A DNA stretch of 7,505 nt, taken from assembly GCA_017547865.1 (NCBI GenBank), contig JAFYOA010000326.1, forward strand, positions 1 through 7,505, given 5' to 3'. Shown here in pieces: positions 1 through 4,783 of the stretch. This DNA comes from Clostridia bacterium (GTDB lineage: Bacteria > Bacillota_A > Clostridia > Oscillospirales > Acutalibacteraceae). Under the pieces are notes generated by a model, which saw nothing but the letters and a program-made list of their open reading frames with translations, had not been told where the DNA came from and searched no databases. Position numbers and translations under genes: made by a program. How positions within the stretch are numbered: position 1 is the first letter of the stretch; the number at the start of each line of letters is the position of its first letter.

Positions 1-104
1 ATTCTCTCTGGAATTACGGGTCCATAAATTCTCTCGTTGTTTAATTTTCAAGGTCCTTTTGCTCTCGATCGCTTTCAGTTTTTTGACCGCTTCTCTCGAG
101 CGCT
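1..104 (-). other. Probable rRNA operon leader (5' end of an rrn transcript)
   Basis: Read on the minus strand, this stretch follows a strong promoter and contains GACCTTGAAAATTAAACAAC (complement of 37-56) and then CCCGTAATTCC near the left edge. Firmicute rrn leaders have the same order just before 16S: a TTGAAAACTAAACAA element and then an ACCTGTTAATTC-like element. I recall that resemblance from Bacillus and did not align it. The 16S gene itself is not in the window and would start left of base 1. A 16S-23S spacer can carry a similar element, but two promoters immediately upstream favour the operon leader. A tRNA operon leader is the alternative. Confidence 0.65.
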
Positions 105-109
105 TGACT

Positions 110-138
110 ATAATATCAAATCCAGATCAATTTGTCAA
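110..138 (-). promoter_or_regulatory. rrn-type promoter P2 (sigma-A)
   Basis: On the minus strand the -35 box is TTGACA (133-138) and the -10 box is TATTAT (110-115), separated by exactly 17 bp. TG stands one base before the -10, giving an extended -10. The transcript would start near 103-104 and run left into the rRNA-like leader. Phased A-tracts lie immediately upstream. This is the nearer of two tandem promoters. Confidence 0.8.
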
Positions 139-170
139 CACTTTTTTCGAAGTTTTTTTAGATTTTTTTA
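139..170 (-). promoter_or_regulatory. Phased A-tracts upstream of P2 (UP-element-like)
   Basis: Three T-runs on the plus strand (142-147, 153-159, 163-169) are A-tracts on the transcribed side, with centres about 10-11 bp apart. They sit directly upstream of the P2 -35 box. In-phase A-tracts bend DNA, and AT-rich DNA here can bind the RNA polymerase alpha C-terminal domain, as at rRNA promoters. The function is inferred from position and pattern. Confidence 0.55.
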
Positions 171-232
171 AATTTCTTTTTCCGGATGCTTCCAAAAAGT
201 GGATTTTCTTCAGCTTTTTGCTGACTTTTTTG

Positions 233-261
233 ATTATAGCACAAGTTGCGTTTTTTGTAAA
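233..261 (-). promoter_or_regulatory. rrn-type promoter P1 (sigma-A)
   Basis: On the minus strand the -35 box is TTTACA (256-261) and the -10 box is a perfect TATAAT (233-238), with a 17-bp spacer and TG one base before the -10. It lies about 123 bp upstream of P2 and points the same way, the P1/P2 layout common at rRNA operons. A short inverted repeat (CAGC, five T, GCTG; 211-223) falls just downstream in the P1 transcript. Confidence 0.75.
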
Positions 262-340
262 GATTTTTCGGATTTCTTTTCAAAAAACGGTATAAACCGA
301 AGGAAAACCGCAAAAACTTTTTTAAAATTATTTTGCAAAC

Positions 341-354
341 GGAGTGATTTTTTG
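341..354 (+). promoter_or_regulatory. Ribosome binding site and TTG start of sleB
   Basis: GGAG at 341-344 lies 7 bases before TTG at 352-354, in frame with the hydrolase. Starting here puts Met-Lys-Asn-Lys directly ahead of the hydrophobic signal segment. The only upstream in-frame ATG (199) would add about 50 residues of low-complexity sequence, so TTG is the better start. Confidence 0.75.
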
Positions 355-1032
355 AAAAATAAAGTCCTTTGGCTGCGGATTTCTTCTTTTCTTGCCGTGC
401 TGGCGGTGCTGTTTACCCTGATGCTGCACACAGGAAATACCCACGCCCTTTCAAAATTAGGTTCCAGCGGAGAGGAAGTACGGCAAATTCAGACCAAATT
501 AAAGAACTGGGGCTACTACACCGGGGCGGTGGACGGCCTCTTCGGTCCCTCCACCCGGGATGCCGTGGTAAGTTTTCAGAAAAAGAACGGGCTGACCGCC
601 GATGGGATTTGCGGCCAAAAGACCCTGGCTGCCATGGGGATCACCGCAGCAAGCACCTCCGGCGGGTATGGCGGCTTTACAGAGAATGAATTTAATCTTC
701 TTGCCCGGGTCATTTCCGCAGAGGCCCGTGGCGAACCCTACGAGGGCCAGGTAGCGGTGGGGGCGGTGATTCTGAACCGCATTGCGCACCCCAGCTTCCC
801 CAATACGCTGGCGGGGGTCATTTATCAGCCGCTGGCCTTTTCCTGCTTGAACGACGGGGGTATCAACGCGCCGGTAGCGGAATCTGCTTACCGCGCCGCC
901 CGGGATGCCATCAACGGCTGGGATCCTTCCGGCGGGGCCGTGTACTATTATAACCCGGTGAAATCCACCAGCGAGTGGATCTTTTCCCGCCCGGTCATCC
1001 TCACCATTGGCGAACACCGGTTCTGTTCTTAA
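352..1032 (+). CDS. sleB: Spore cortex-lytic enzyme, SleB family
   Basis: This 226-residue protein has the SleB architecture. A signal peptide covers residues 1-32 (basic KNK, a hydrophobic stretch, probable cleavage after THA). A PG_binding_1 peptidoglycan-binding repeat spans about 37-97 (VRQIQTKL...YYTGAVDGLFGPSTRDAV...FQ). A hydrolase_2 (SleB/CwlJ) catalytic domain spans about 112-226. The motif AEARGEPYEGQVAVGAVILN contains Glu124, which matches the catalytic glutamate of SleB lytic transglycosylases. In that family the enzyme cleaves muramic-delta-lactam cortex peptidoglycan during spore germination and is made in the forespore. The protein is somewhat shorter than Bacillus SleB, mainly in the linker. 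No ypeB follows, unlike in Bacillus: the next gene is convergent across a hairpin. A vegetative SleB-like wall hydrolase is the alternative role. Confidence 0.87.
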   Translation: MKNKVLWLRISSFLAVLAVLFTLMLHTGNTHALSKLGSSGEEVRQIQTKLKNWGYYTGAVDGLFGPSTRDAVVSFQKKNGLTADGICGQKTLAAMGITAASTSGGYGGFTENEFNLLARVISAEARGEPYEGQVAVGAVILNRIAHPSFPNTLAGVIYQPLAFSCLNDGGINAPVAESAYRAARDAINGWDPSGGAVYYYNPVKSTSEWIFSRPVILTIGEHRFCS

Positions 1033-1039
1033 TATAAGA

Positions 1040-1071
1040 AAGGCCGCTTCCGCTAAGAAGTGGCCTTGATT
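1040..1071. terminator. Bidirectional terminator between sleB and the lipoprotein gene
   Basis: An 11-bp stem with one G-T pair (1040-1050 with 1057-1067) closes a 6-base loop. GATTTTATT follows on the plus strand, and TTTCTTATATT follows on the minus strand. It sits between two convergent stop codons, so it can serve both genes. Confidence 0.85.
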
Positions 1072-1674
1072 TTATTCTGTTTGCAGCCGCTGGGCGTATT
1101 CTTCCTGCGTTACCAGGGCTTCTTTTTTACATAAAGAAAGAAAATCTGCCAGCCGCATATTGTTGTACTGCGCCAGGGCTTTGCTCTCCACCGCCGCGGG
1201 GAACACACGGTCCTCTTCTGTTATATAGAAATAGCTTGCATGGGGAAAGCCGGGCTGCCAGCCGCCGTACACATCGTTTTCATTGGCAAAGAAAACGAAT
1301 CGATCGCCTATATTCAGCGCCGGGGCACAGCCGATATCGAAGCCGCCCTGCACAATAAATACTTCTTCTCCGGCAGAAAAATCACCTTTGATGACGTTTT
1401 CGATCTTTACCATTGTTTTCCCGGCAGAAAAAGTATAGCCTTCGGCCTGGGCGTTTTCTGTTTTTGGTGTGCCGATCACCTCTGCCGCAAAAGCGGCGTC
1501 GCTCATCAGCAAAAGGAATGTTACATCAGGCACAGCGGGATAGGATGCAAGCTCGGGAGAAGCCAGCTGCGGGTAGGGGTTGGGCACATCTGCGCCCACA
1601 GGTTCGGTATCTTTTGGCGCAGCACAGCCGCACAAAAGGCAAAATAAAAGTACGACGGCCAGTATTTTTTTCAC
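1072..1674 (-). CDS. Lipoprotein of unknown function, possible NTR/TIMP-like OB fold
   Basis: This 200-residue protein has a clear lipoprotein signal: MKK, a hydrophobic core, and a lipobox ending LLCGC, with Cys17 as the expected lipidated residue. It should therefore sit on the outer face of the membrane. The start is GTG at 1674, with GAGGTG 5 bases upstream (1680-1685). After a Pro-rich linker (about 20-50), residues about 55-130 look like a small beta-barrel: AAEVIGTPK, then a strand MVKIENVIKGDF, then VFIVQGG, Cys116 and LNIGDRFVFFA. That order of motifs is reminiscent of netrin/TIMP-like OB-fold domains, a weak inference by eye. The C-terminal part (about 160-200) is helical and charged. 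It is a single-gene unit with its own promoter, sharing a terminator with sleB. I do not recognise the family with certainty. Confidence 0.75.
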   Translation of the reverse strand: MKKILAVVLLFCLLCGCAAPKDTEPVGADVPNPYPQLASPELASYPAVPDVTFLLLMSDAAFAAEVIGTPKTENAQAEGYTFSAGKTMVKIENVIKGDFSAGEEVFIVQGGFDIGCAPALNIGDRFVFFANENDVYGGWQPGFPHASYFYITEEDRVFPAAVESKALAQYNNMRLADFLSLCKKEALVTQEEYAQRLQTE

Positions 1675-1686
1675 GGCGGCACCTCA

Positions 1687-1720
1687 CTTTTTCTTCATTA
1701 TAACTTTTTCTTCATTATAA
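1687..1720. repeat. Perfect 17-bp tandem duplication in a promoter
   Basis: CTTTTTCTTCATTATAA occurs twice back to back (1687-1703 and 1704-1720) with no mismatch. On the minus strand each unit carries TATAAT, so the -10 box of the lipoprotein gene is duplicated just upstream of its ribosome binding site. Confidence 0.95.
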
Positions 1721-1742
1721 AGGAAGCCGAATGCGCACGCAA
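1714..1742 (-). promoter_or_regulatory. Promoter of the lipoprotein gene
   Basis: On the minus strand TATAAT at 1714-1719 is preceded by a 17-bp spacer and TTGCGT (1737-1742), a weak -35 that keeps the TTG. A second TATAAT at 1697-1702, from the tandem duplication, has no good -35 at the right distance (TTCCTT, 1720-1725). The upstream copy is therefore the more likely functional one. Confidence 0.6.
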
Positions 1743-1790
1743 GAGAAAATCGGCGCTTCGTACAAATTCACCGGCACCCGGGCAGAAAAA

Positions 1791-1817
1791 TTCTCAATGA
1801 ACTGTCACATTTCTCAA
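1791..1817. repeat. Two 7-bp direct repeats 20 bp apart
   Basis: TTCTCAA occurs at 1791-1797 and 1811-1817, exactly 20 bp start to start, about two helical turns. The pair lies upstream of the lipoprotein promoter and beyond the DUF4230 terminator. It could be a protein-binding site, but the motif is short and chance is possible. Confidence 0.3.
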
Positions 1818-1818
1818 A

Positions 1819-1856
1819 TAATAAAAGAAAGCGGCGGGTTCTTCACCTGCCGCTTT
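1819..1856 (-). terminator. Terminator of the DUF4230 operon
   Basis: The stem pairs 1828-1838 with 1846-1856 (11 bp with one mismatch on the minus strand, a G-T pair on the plus) around a 7-base loop. On the minus strand it is followed by a T-rich run (TTTCTTTTATTATT). It begins 7 bases past the stop codon of the lipoprotein gene at 1863. Confidence 0.85.
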
Positions 1857-1862
1857 TGATAA

Positions 1863-2483
1863 TTATTCAGAAACACTTTCCGTTACAGATTCCAGCTCGG
1901 CCATTTCTTCTTCATCCAAATACACCCACTGAATCGTATATTCCTGTTCTGTCATTTCACTAATATTGGTCACATAATCTTCCAAAAGGGTCTGTACTCT
2001 GTGGCGCGCTTCAATCAATAAAGCAGTATCGTTAGCGGCGTTTTCCTCCAACGCCTTTTGCGCTGCGGTAATTGCCTCCACTTCATCGTCTGCTGTTATT
2101 TTTGCGGAATCTTTGGCAACGATAAACGAATCCGCAGTCAATGAAGTTTTATCTACGCGGCAATCTAGAACCTCCGCTTCCGGCAAAGTAATGATCACGT
2201 TTGTACCGTCCAACTCAATCGCCATCAGAGATACATCGACACCTACTTCCACTACGCCGCTGTACTCAATCCAGAATTTTTTATCCTTTTCCCAAAGCCA
2301 CCAACCTTCGGCATTCTCTTCCATGAACTTAGCCACATTATGATAATAGCACTCCATTACAGCCAATTCACAAATAGACTTCATCTGAGCCGTTTGCGGT
2401 GCCATCGGTTTTGGTTTACTTTGCGCGCAGCCGGTACACAACAGCATAACAACTGCAAGGCACAACGCGATTACTCGTTTCAT
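1863..2483 (-). CDS. DUF4230-like lipoprotein
   Basis: From ATG at 2483 this is a 206-residue protein. AAGGAGGGG (2490-2498) stands 6 bases upstream and overlaps the stop codon of the preceding gene, so the two are probably translationally coupled. An in-frame TTG at 2504 lacks such a site and would spoil the signal peptide. The N-terminus (MKRVIALCLAVVMLLCTGC) is a lipoprotein signal with Cys19 as lipid site. Residues about 35-190 resemble DUF4230: KKFWIEYSGVVEVGVDVSLM, then a VIITLPEAEVLDCRVD core, then a helical stretch (KITADDEVEAITAAQKALEE) and a second helix with ARHRVQTLLEDYV. The C-terminus is acidic. It aligns by eye with the upstream gene (F-x3-Y, VGxD, I/L-P-E, D-x2-VD, SL). The domain has no firm biochemical function known to me. 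It probably acts at the outer membrane surface with its neighbour. Confidence 0.82.
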   Translation of the reverse strand: MKRVIALCLAVVMLLCTGCAQSKPKPMAPQTAQMKSICELAVMECYYHNVAKFMEENAEGWWLWEKDKKFWIEYSGVVEVGVDVSLMAIELDGTNVIITLPEAEVLDCRVDKTSLTADSFIVAKDSAKITADDEVEAITAAQKALEENAANDTALLIEARHRVQTLLEDYVTNISEMTEQEYTIQWVYLDEEEMAELESVTESVSE

Positions 2484-2496
2484 GCTTTTCCCCTCC

Positions 2497-3129
2497 TTAC
2501 TCAATAACCAGAGTATACTCTTCGCTCATTTGTCTTACAAACGGATCCAGTAGCGCCTTCATCACATTAACAGCGCTCTTCCTTGCCAGATCAAAAACTG
2601 CGTCCTGACTTTCACACTCCTGCAGCACATCCTCTTCACATGCCGCATACGCTTCCGCAGTTACTGTCGATACATTTTTTCCTGTATCATAAAAGATAAA
2701 ATCCAACGAAGCAATATCTACATTCAAATCGGTAATATAAACTTCCGGAATTGTTACGCGCACTTGTTTCTTCTCATGATCCACCGTGATCTCCACTTTT
2801 TCCAGATCGATGCCAACCTTTACTTTTGCAGCATAAGAAACGAAGTAATCCGTCTTTTCCGGGTCTTTTTCATCCTTGATTTCCGCAATGCCATTATACA
2901 CCGCCGTACTGGTAGAAAGTTCACTGACATTGATAATTCGCTCCAACGTAGATACGCTGACCAGTTCCTTATGTCTTGGTTTCAGTGCATCCATCACTGC
3001 GCATAACCCCAACGAACCGATCAAGAACACCAACGCAACCACACCGGCTATTACAGGAATGAACATTTTGCCCAAGCCTTTGTGCAGTTTTTTTACGACT
3101 TTGATCACTGCATTTTCTTTTTTGCTCAT
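2497..3129 (-). CDS. Membrane-anchored DUF4230-like protein
   Basis: This 210-residue protein begins at ATG (3129) after AAGGGGG, 8 bases upstream. A lysine-rich cytoplasmic tail (1-21) precedes one transmembrane segment (about 22-45, FIPVIAGVVALVFLIGSLGL). The rest (about 50-210) should face outward by the positive-inside rule. This part is DUF4230-like: TLERIINVSELSTSTAVYNG, then YFVSYAAKVKVGIDLEKVEI, then VRVTIPEVYITDLNVDIASL, then C-terminal helices ending FVRQMSEEYTLVIE. It is the first gene of a two-gene operon and a paralog of the lipoprotein that follows 13 bases downstream. A near-consensus promoter lies in the divergent region shared with the XRE gene, flanked by two identical candidate operators. 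The two proteins probably form a pair at the cell surface, which is inferred from linkage and homology. Confidence 0.82.
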   Translation of the reverse strand: MSKKENAVIKVVKKLHKGLGKMFIPVIAGVVALVFLIGSLGLCAVMDALKPRHKELVSVSTLERIINVSELSTSTAVYNGIAEIKDEKDPEKTDYFVSYAAKVKVGIDLEKVEITVDHEKKQVRVTIPEVYITDLNVDIASLDFIFYDTGKNVSTVTAEAYAACEEDVLQECESQDAVFDLARKSAVNVMKALLDPFVRQMSEEYTLVIE

Positions 3130-3189
3130 AGTAAATTCCCCCTTAGGTTTTGTATAACACAGCGTGCAAATTTCGCGAATCTCGACTAT

Positions 3190-3208
3190 TTTATAACCGT
3201 TTGGTATT
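3190..3208. promoter_or_regulatory. Candidate XRE operator O1 (left arm of inverted repeat)
   Basis: TTTATAACCGTTTGGTATT is repeated perfectly in inverted orientation at 3248-3266. Each arm has its own small dyad, ACC-N4-GGT, as expected for an XRE dimer site. O1 lies just downstream of the expected start of the DUF4230 transcript, and it covers the -35 region of the candidate plus-strand promoter. Binding here should repress both directions. Confidence 0.7.
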
Positions 3209-3227
3209 ATTTCGACTTGATTATATT
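3200..3227 (+). promoter_or_regulatory. Candidate promoter of the XRE gene
   Basis: TTTGGT (3200-3205), a 16-bp spacer and TATATT (3222-3227) form a moderate promoter on the plus strand. Its -10 box overlaps the -10 box of the divergent DUF4230 promoter, so the two would compete for polymerase. The -35 falls inside O1, consistent with autorepression. This assignment is less certain than the minus-strand promoter. Confidence 0.45.
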
Positions 3228-3249
3228 CCTGTCATGCTACCATTGTCAA
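3220..3249 (-). promoter_or_regulatory. Promoter of the DUF4230 operon
   Basis: On the minus strand a perfect TTGACA (3244-3249) and a perfect TATAAT (3220-3225) are separated by 18 bp, a strong sigma-A promoter. Two bases of the -35 box overlap operator O2. A strong promoter set between two operator copies suggests regulation by repression. Confidence 0.8.
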
Positions 3250-3266
3250 TACCAAACGGTTATAAA
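3248..3266. promoter_or_regulatory. Candidate XRE operator O2 (right arm of inverted repeat)
   Basis: This is the exact reverse complement of O1. It touches the -35 box of the DUF4230 promoter and lies in the untranslated leader of the XRE gene, ending 12 bases before its start codon. The two operator centres are about 58 bp apart, so looping or cooperative binding is possible but unproven. Confidence 0.7.
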
Positions 3267-3278
3267 CAAGGTGATGCA

Positions 3279-3503
3279 ATGGACAATTACTACCCCCGTT
3301 TACGCGACTTGCGAGAAGACAACGACTACACACAGCAGAAAATTGCAGAGTACCTCGGCATGAAGCAATCGCAATACAGCCGTTACGAACGCGGCCAGCG
3401 GGACATTCCTACCGATGTTCTGATTCGGTTGGCAAAGCTGTACGGCACTTCCACCGATTATCTTTTAGGCCTGACCAATCAACCCATCCCATACAAAAAA
3501 TAA
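3279..3503 (+). CDS. XRE-family helix-turn-helix repressor, small
   Basis: This 74-residue protein is little more than one HTH_3 (Cro/CI-type) domain. RLRDLREDNDYTQQKIAEYL (helices 1-2) is followed by the recognition part GMKQSQYSRYERGQRDIP and by VLIRLAKLYGTSTDYLLGLT, a hallmark ending of clostridial XRE regulators. It has no sensor or protease domain. ATG at 3279 follows AAGGTG (3269-3273 region). The open frame continues upstream to 3150, but that part crosses the promoters and operators and is not coding. Position and operator symmetry suggest that it binds both arms of the 19-bp inverted repeat, controlling itself and the divergent DUF4230 pair. What relieves repression cannot be seen. 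A partner ligand or partner protein would be needed. Confidence 0.88.
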   Translation: MDNYYPRLRDLREDNDYTQQKIAEYLGMKQSQYSRYERGQRDIPTDVLIRLAKLYGTSTDYLLGLTNQPIPYKK

Positions 3504-3540
3504 ACCCGCTCACACTTCTTACAGTGGAGCGGGTTTTGTT
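3502..3540. terminator. Bidirectional terminator between the XRE gene and the aldo/keto reductase
   Basis: The stem pairs 3502-3511 with 3527-3536 (10 bp, AAACCCGCTC with GAGCGGGTTT) and can extend by CAC/GTG past a bulged base. TGTTTTA follows on the plus strand, and TTATTTTTTG flanks it on the minus strand. The stem overlaps the XRE stop codon. It serves convergent genes. Confidence 0.87.
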
Positions 3541-3550
3541 TTAGAAAAAA

Positions 3551-4726
3551 TTACTCAAAATCTTTTGCAGCCTGGGCCATCATAGCGGGGATATCGAGAT
3601 GATATTCGCACCATTCGTTGCAGGCACCGCAGGCAGCACAGGCGTCTGCATGGGGGCCGTCAATGGCGGCATAGGCGGCTTCGCTGGCGGTGGTGGGCTT
3701 ACCAACGGCCTTGGCAATGGTAAAGCGGGCGTGTTCACCCAGCACAGTGGGAATATAAATGCCCTGCGGGCACTGGAATTTTTCCATGCAGTGGGTGCAC
3801 TCGCGGCAAATGCTGCTGAACAGGCCGGAGACCTTATCGGCTTCTGCGGCCAGGGCCTTGCGCTCTTCGCAGGTCAGCGGGGCCATCCGGGAAGCATCGA
3901 TGTCTGCTTTGAATTCTGCGGGAGTGCGGGCGCCGGCATCAATGGTGGAAACGGCGGGGTTGCCCAGATTGAAGCGCACCATATCGGTGTAGGTAATGTC
4001 CACCAGGTCTTTGATCAGCTTGGAGGTGGGCACCATGCCGTTGCCGTTGAAGGCCTTCATGTTCACCACGCCCATGCCATGGTCGGCGGCGTACTTCAGC
4101 AGGTCGATCTTGCCGTCTTCGGAAAGAACGCGGTTGTACACATTATAAGGAAGCTCCAGCACCTGGAAGTTGCCGGTATCGATGGCTTCCTTGATCACCT
4201 CGGCATCGCCATAGTGGGCAGAGAAACCAAGGTAGGTGAAATCACCGGCGGCCTGGCGCTTTTTGCCGTGCTCCATCACGCCGCTGGCCTTCATCTTTTC
4301 CCAGCGTTCGCGCATAATGCCGTGGTAGAAGTACACGATCTTCACTTCGGTGGTGCCGATGAACAGACCCTTGTCCGTCTTTTTCACGCCCAGGGTATCC
4401 AGGCTGGTCTTCAGGTCCACGTCGAACTCTTCCGGGTCGTAGCCGTGGCCTTTGGTCACGATGACGATAGGCTCGTCGATATCGGTGCGGGAGGCAATGA
4501 CACGGCCCACCAGTTCTTCGCTCTGCACCATCACACCTTCGCCGTTTTCGCCGTTGTAGGCACGAGCGGTATCGATGAGGTTGATGCCCTGATCCAGCAC
4601 ATAATTGAGCAGGTCTTCTGCTTCTTTTACGGTGGGGAGCATACGCAGGTTCATGGCACCCAGAGAAATTTCGGACACATACAGGCCGGTATCGCCAAAC
4701 TTACGGCGGTTTACCACAGTTTTCAT
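3551..4726 (-). CDS. Aldo/keto reductase with C-terminal iron-sulfur cysteine clusters
   Basis: This 391-residue protein starts at ATG 4726, with GAGAGG 10 bases upstream (4737-4742). A TTG start at 4744 would lie upstream of that site and is unlikely. The N-terminal 290 residues are an aldo/keto reductase TIM barrel: FGDTGLYVSEISLGAMNLR, the LIDTARAY motif with Asp52 and Tyr57, VTKGH with Lys92, and YFYHG with His135. These match the family's Asp-Tyr-Lys-His tetrad. The C-terminus has two four-cysteine clusters: Cys307, 310, 313 and 319 (followed by PQGIYIP) and Cys363, 366, 369 and 373, a ferredoxin-like region as in COG1453-type anaerobe reductases. It should be cytoplasmic, transferring electrons between NAD(P)H or iron-sulfur centres and a carbonyl. 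The barrel has an extra stretch before His135 (about 115-131). It is the last gene of the lyase operon, 57 bp after the upstream gene with no terminator between. Its substrate is unknown, and an unsaturated uronate product is a reasonable guess. Confidence 0.88.
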   Translation of the reverse strand: MKTVVNRRKFGDTGLYVSEISLGAMNLRMLPTVKEAEDLLNYVLDQGINLIDTARAYNGENGEGVMVQSEELVGRVIASRTDIDEPIVIVTKGHGYDPEEFDVDLKTSLDTLGVKKTDKGLFIGTTEVKIVYFYHGIMRERWEKMKASGVMEHGKKRQAAGDFTYLGFSAHYGDAEVIKEAIDTGNFQVLELPYNVYNRVLSEDGKIDLLKYAADHGMGVVNMKAFNGNGMVPTSKLIKDLVDITYTDMVRFNLGNPAVSTIDAGARTPAEFKADIDASRMAPLTCEERKALAAEADKVSGLFSSICRECTHCMEKFQCPQGIYIPTVLGEHARFTIAKAVGKPTTASEAAYAAIDGPHADACAACGACNEWCEYHLDIPAMMAQAAKDFE

Positions 4727-4783
4727 TTCAATACATCCTCTCAAATATCAGTTCATCCCAGTCTTGCCGGGGAATATACAAAT

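Larger units (their letters stand above)
139..351. other. AT-rich divergent intergenic region between rrn and sleB
   Basis: With the leader, the first 351 bases hold no gene I can support. Open frames here, including the upstream extension of the sleB frame, translate to low-complexity Phe/Ser/Lys-rich sequence typical of AT-rich non-coding DNA. A forespore promoter (sigma-G) would be expected for sleB. I found no convincing sigma-G or sigma-A match on the plus strand. A short imperfect palindrome (288-299) has no clear role. Confidence 0.6.

Noticed and set aside
59..295. 78-residue plus-strand frame rich in Phe and Leu
   Set aside because: It runs antisense through both rrn-type promoters and the A-tracts, has no ribosome site, and reflects T-rich non-coding DNA.
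199..351. Longer sleB reading frame starting at ATG 199
   Set aside because: The extra residues are low complexity, cross the minus-strand promoter P1, and would bury the signal peptide. TTG at 352 has a good ribosome site.
499..1017. 172-residue minus-strand frame inside sleB
   Set aside because: It is a shadow of the GC-rich sleB coding sequence with no recognisable domain or start signal.
2502..2504. TTG start for the DUF4230 lipoprotein
   Set aside because: It lies upstream of the strong AAGGAGGGG site and places charged residues ahead of the signal peptide. ATG at 2483 fits both.
3150..3278. Upstream extension of the XRE reading frame
   Set aside because: It covers the promoters and operators. 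The ATG at 3279 with AAGGTG starts exactly at the HTH domain.
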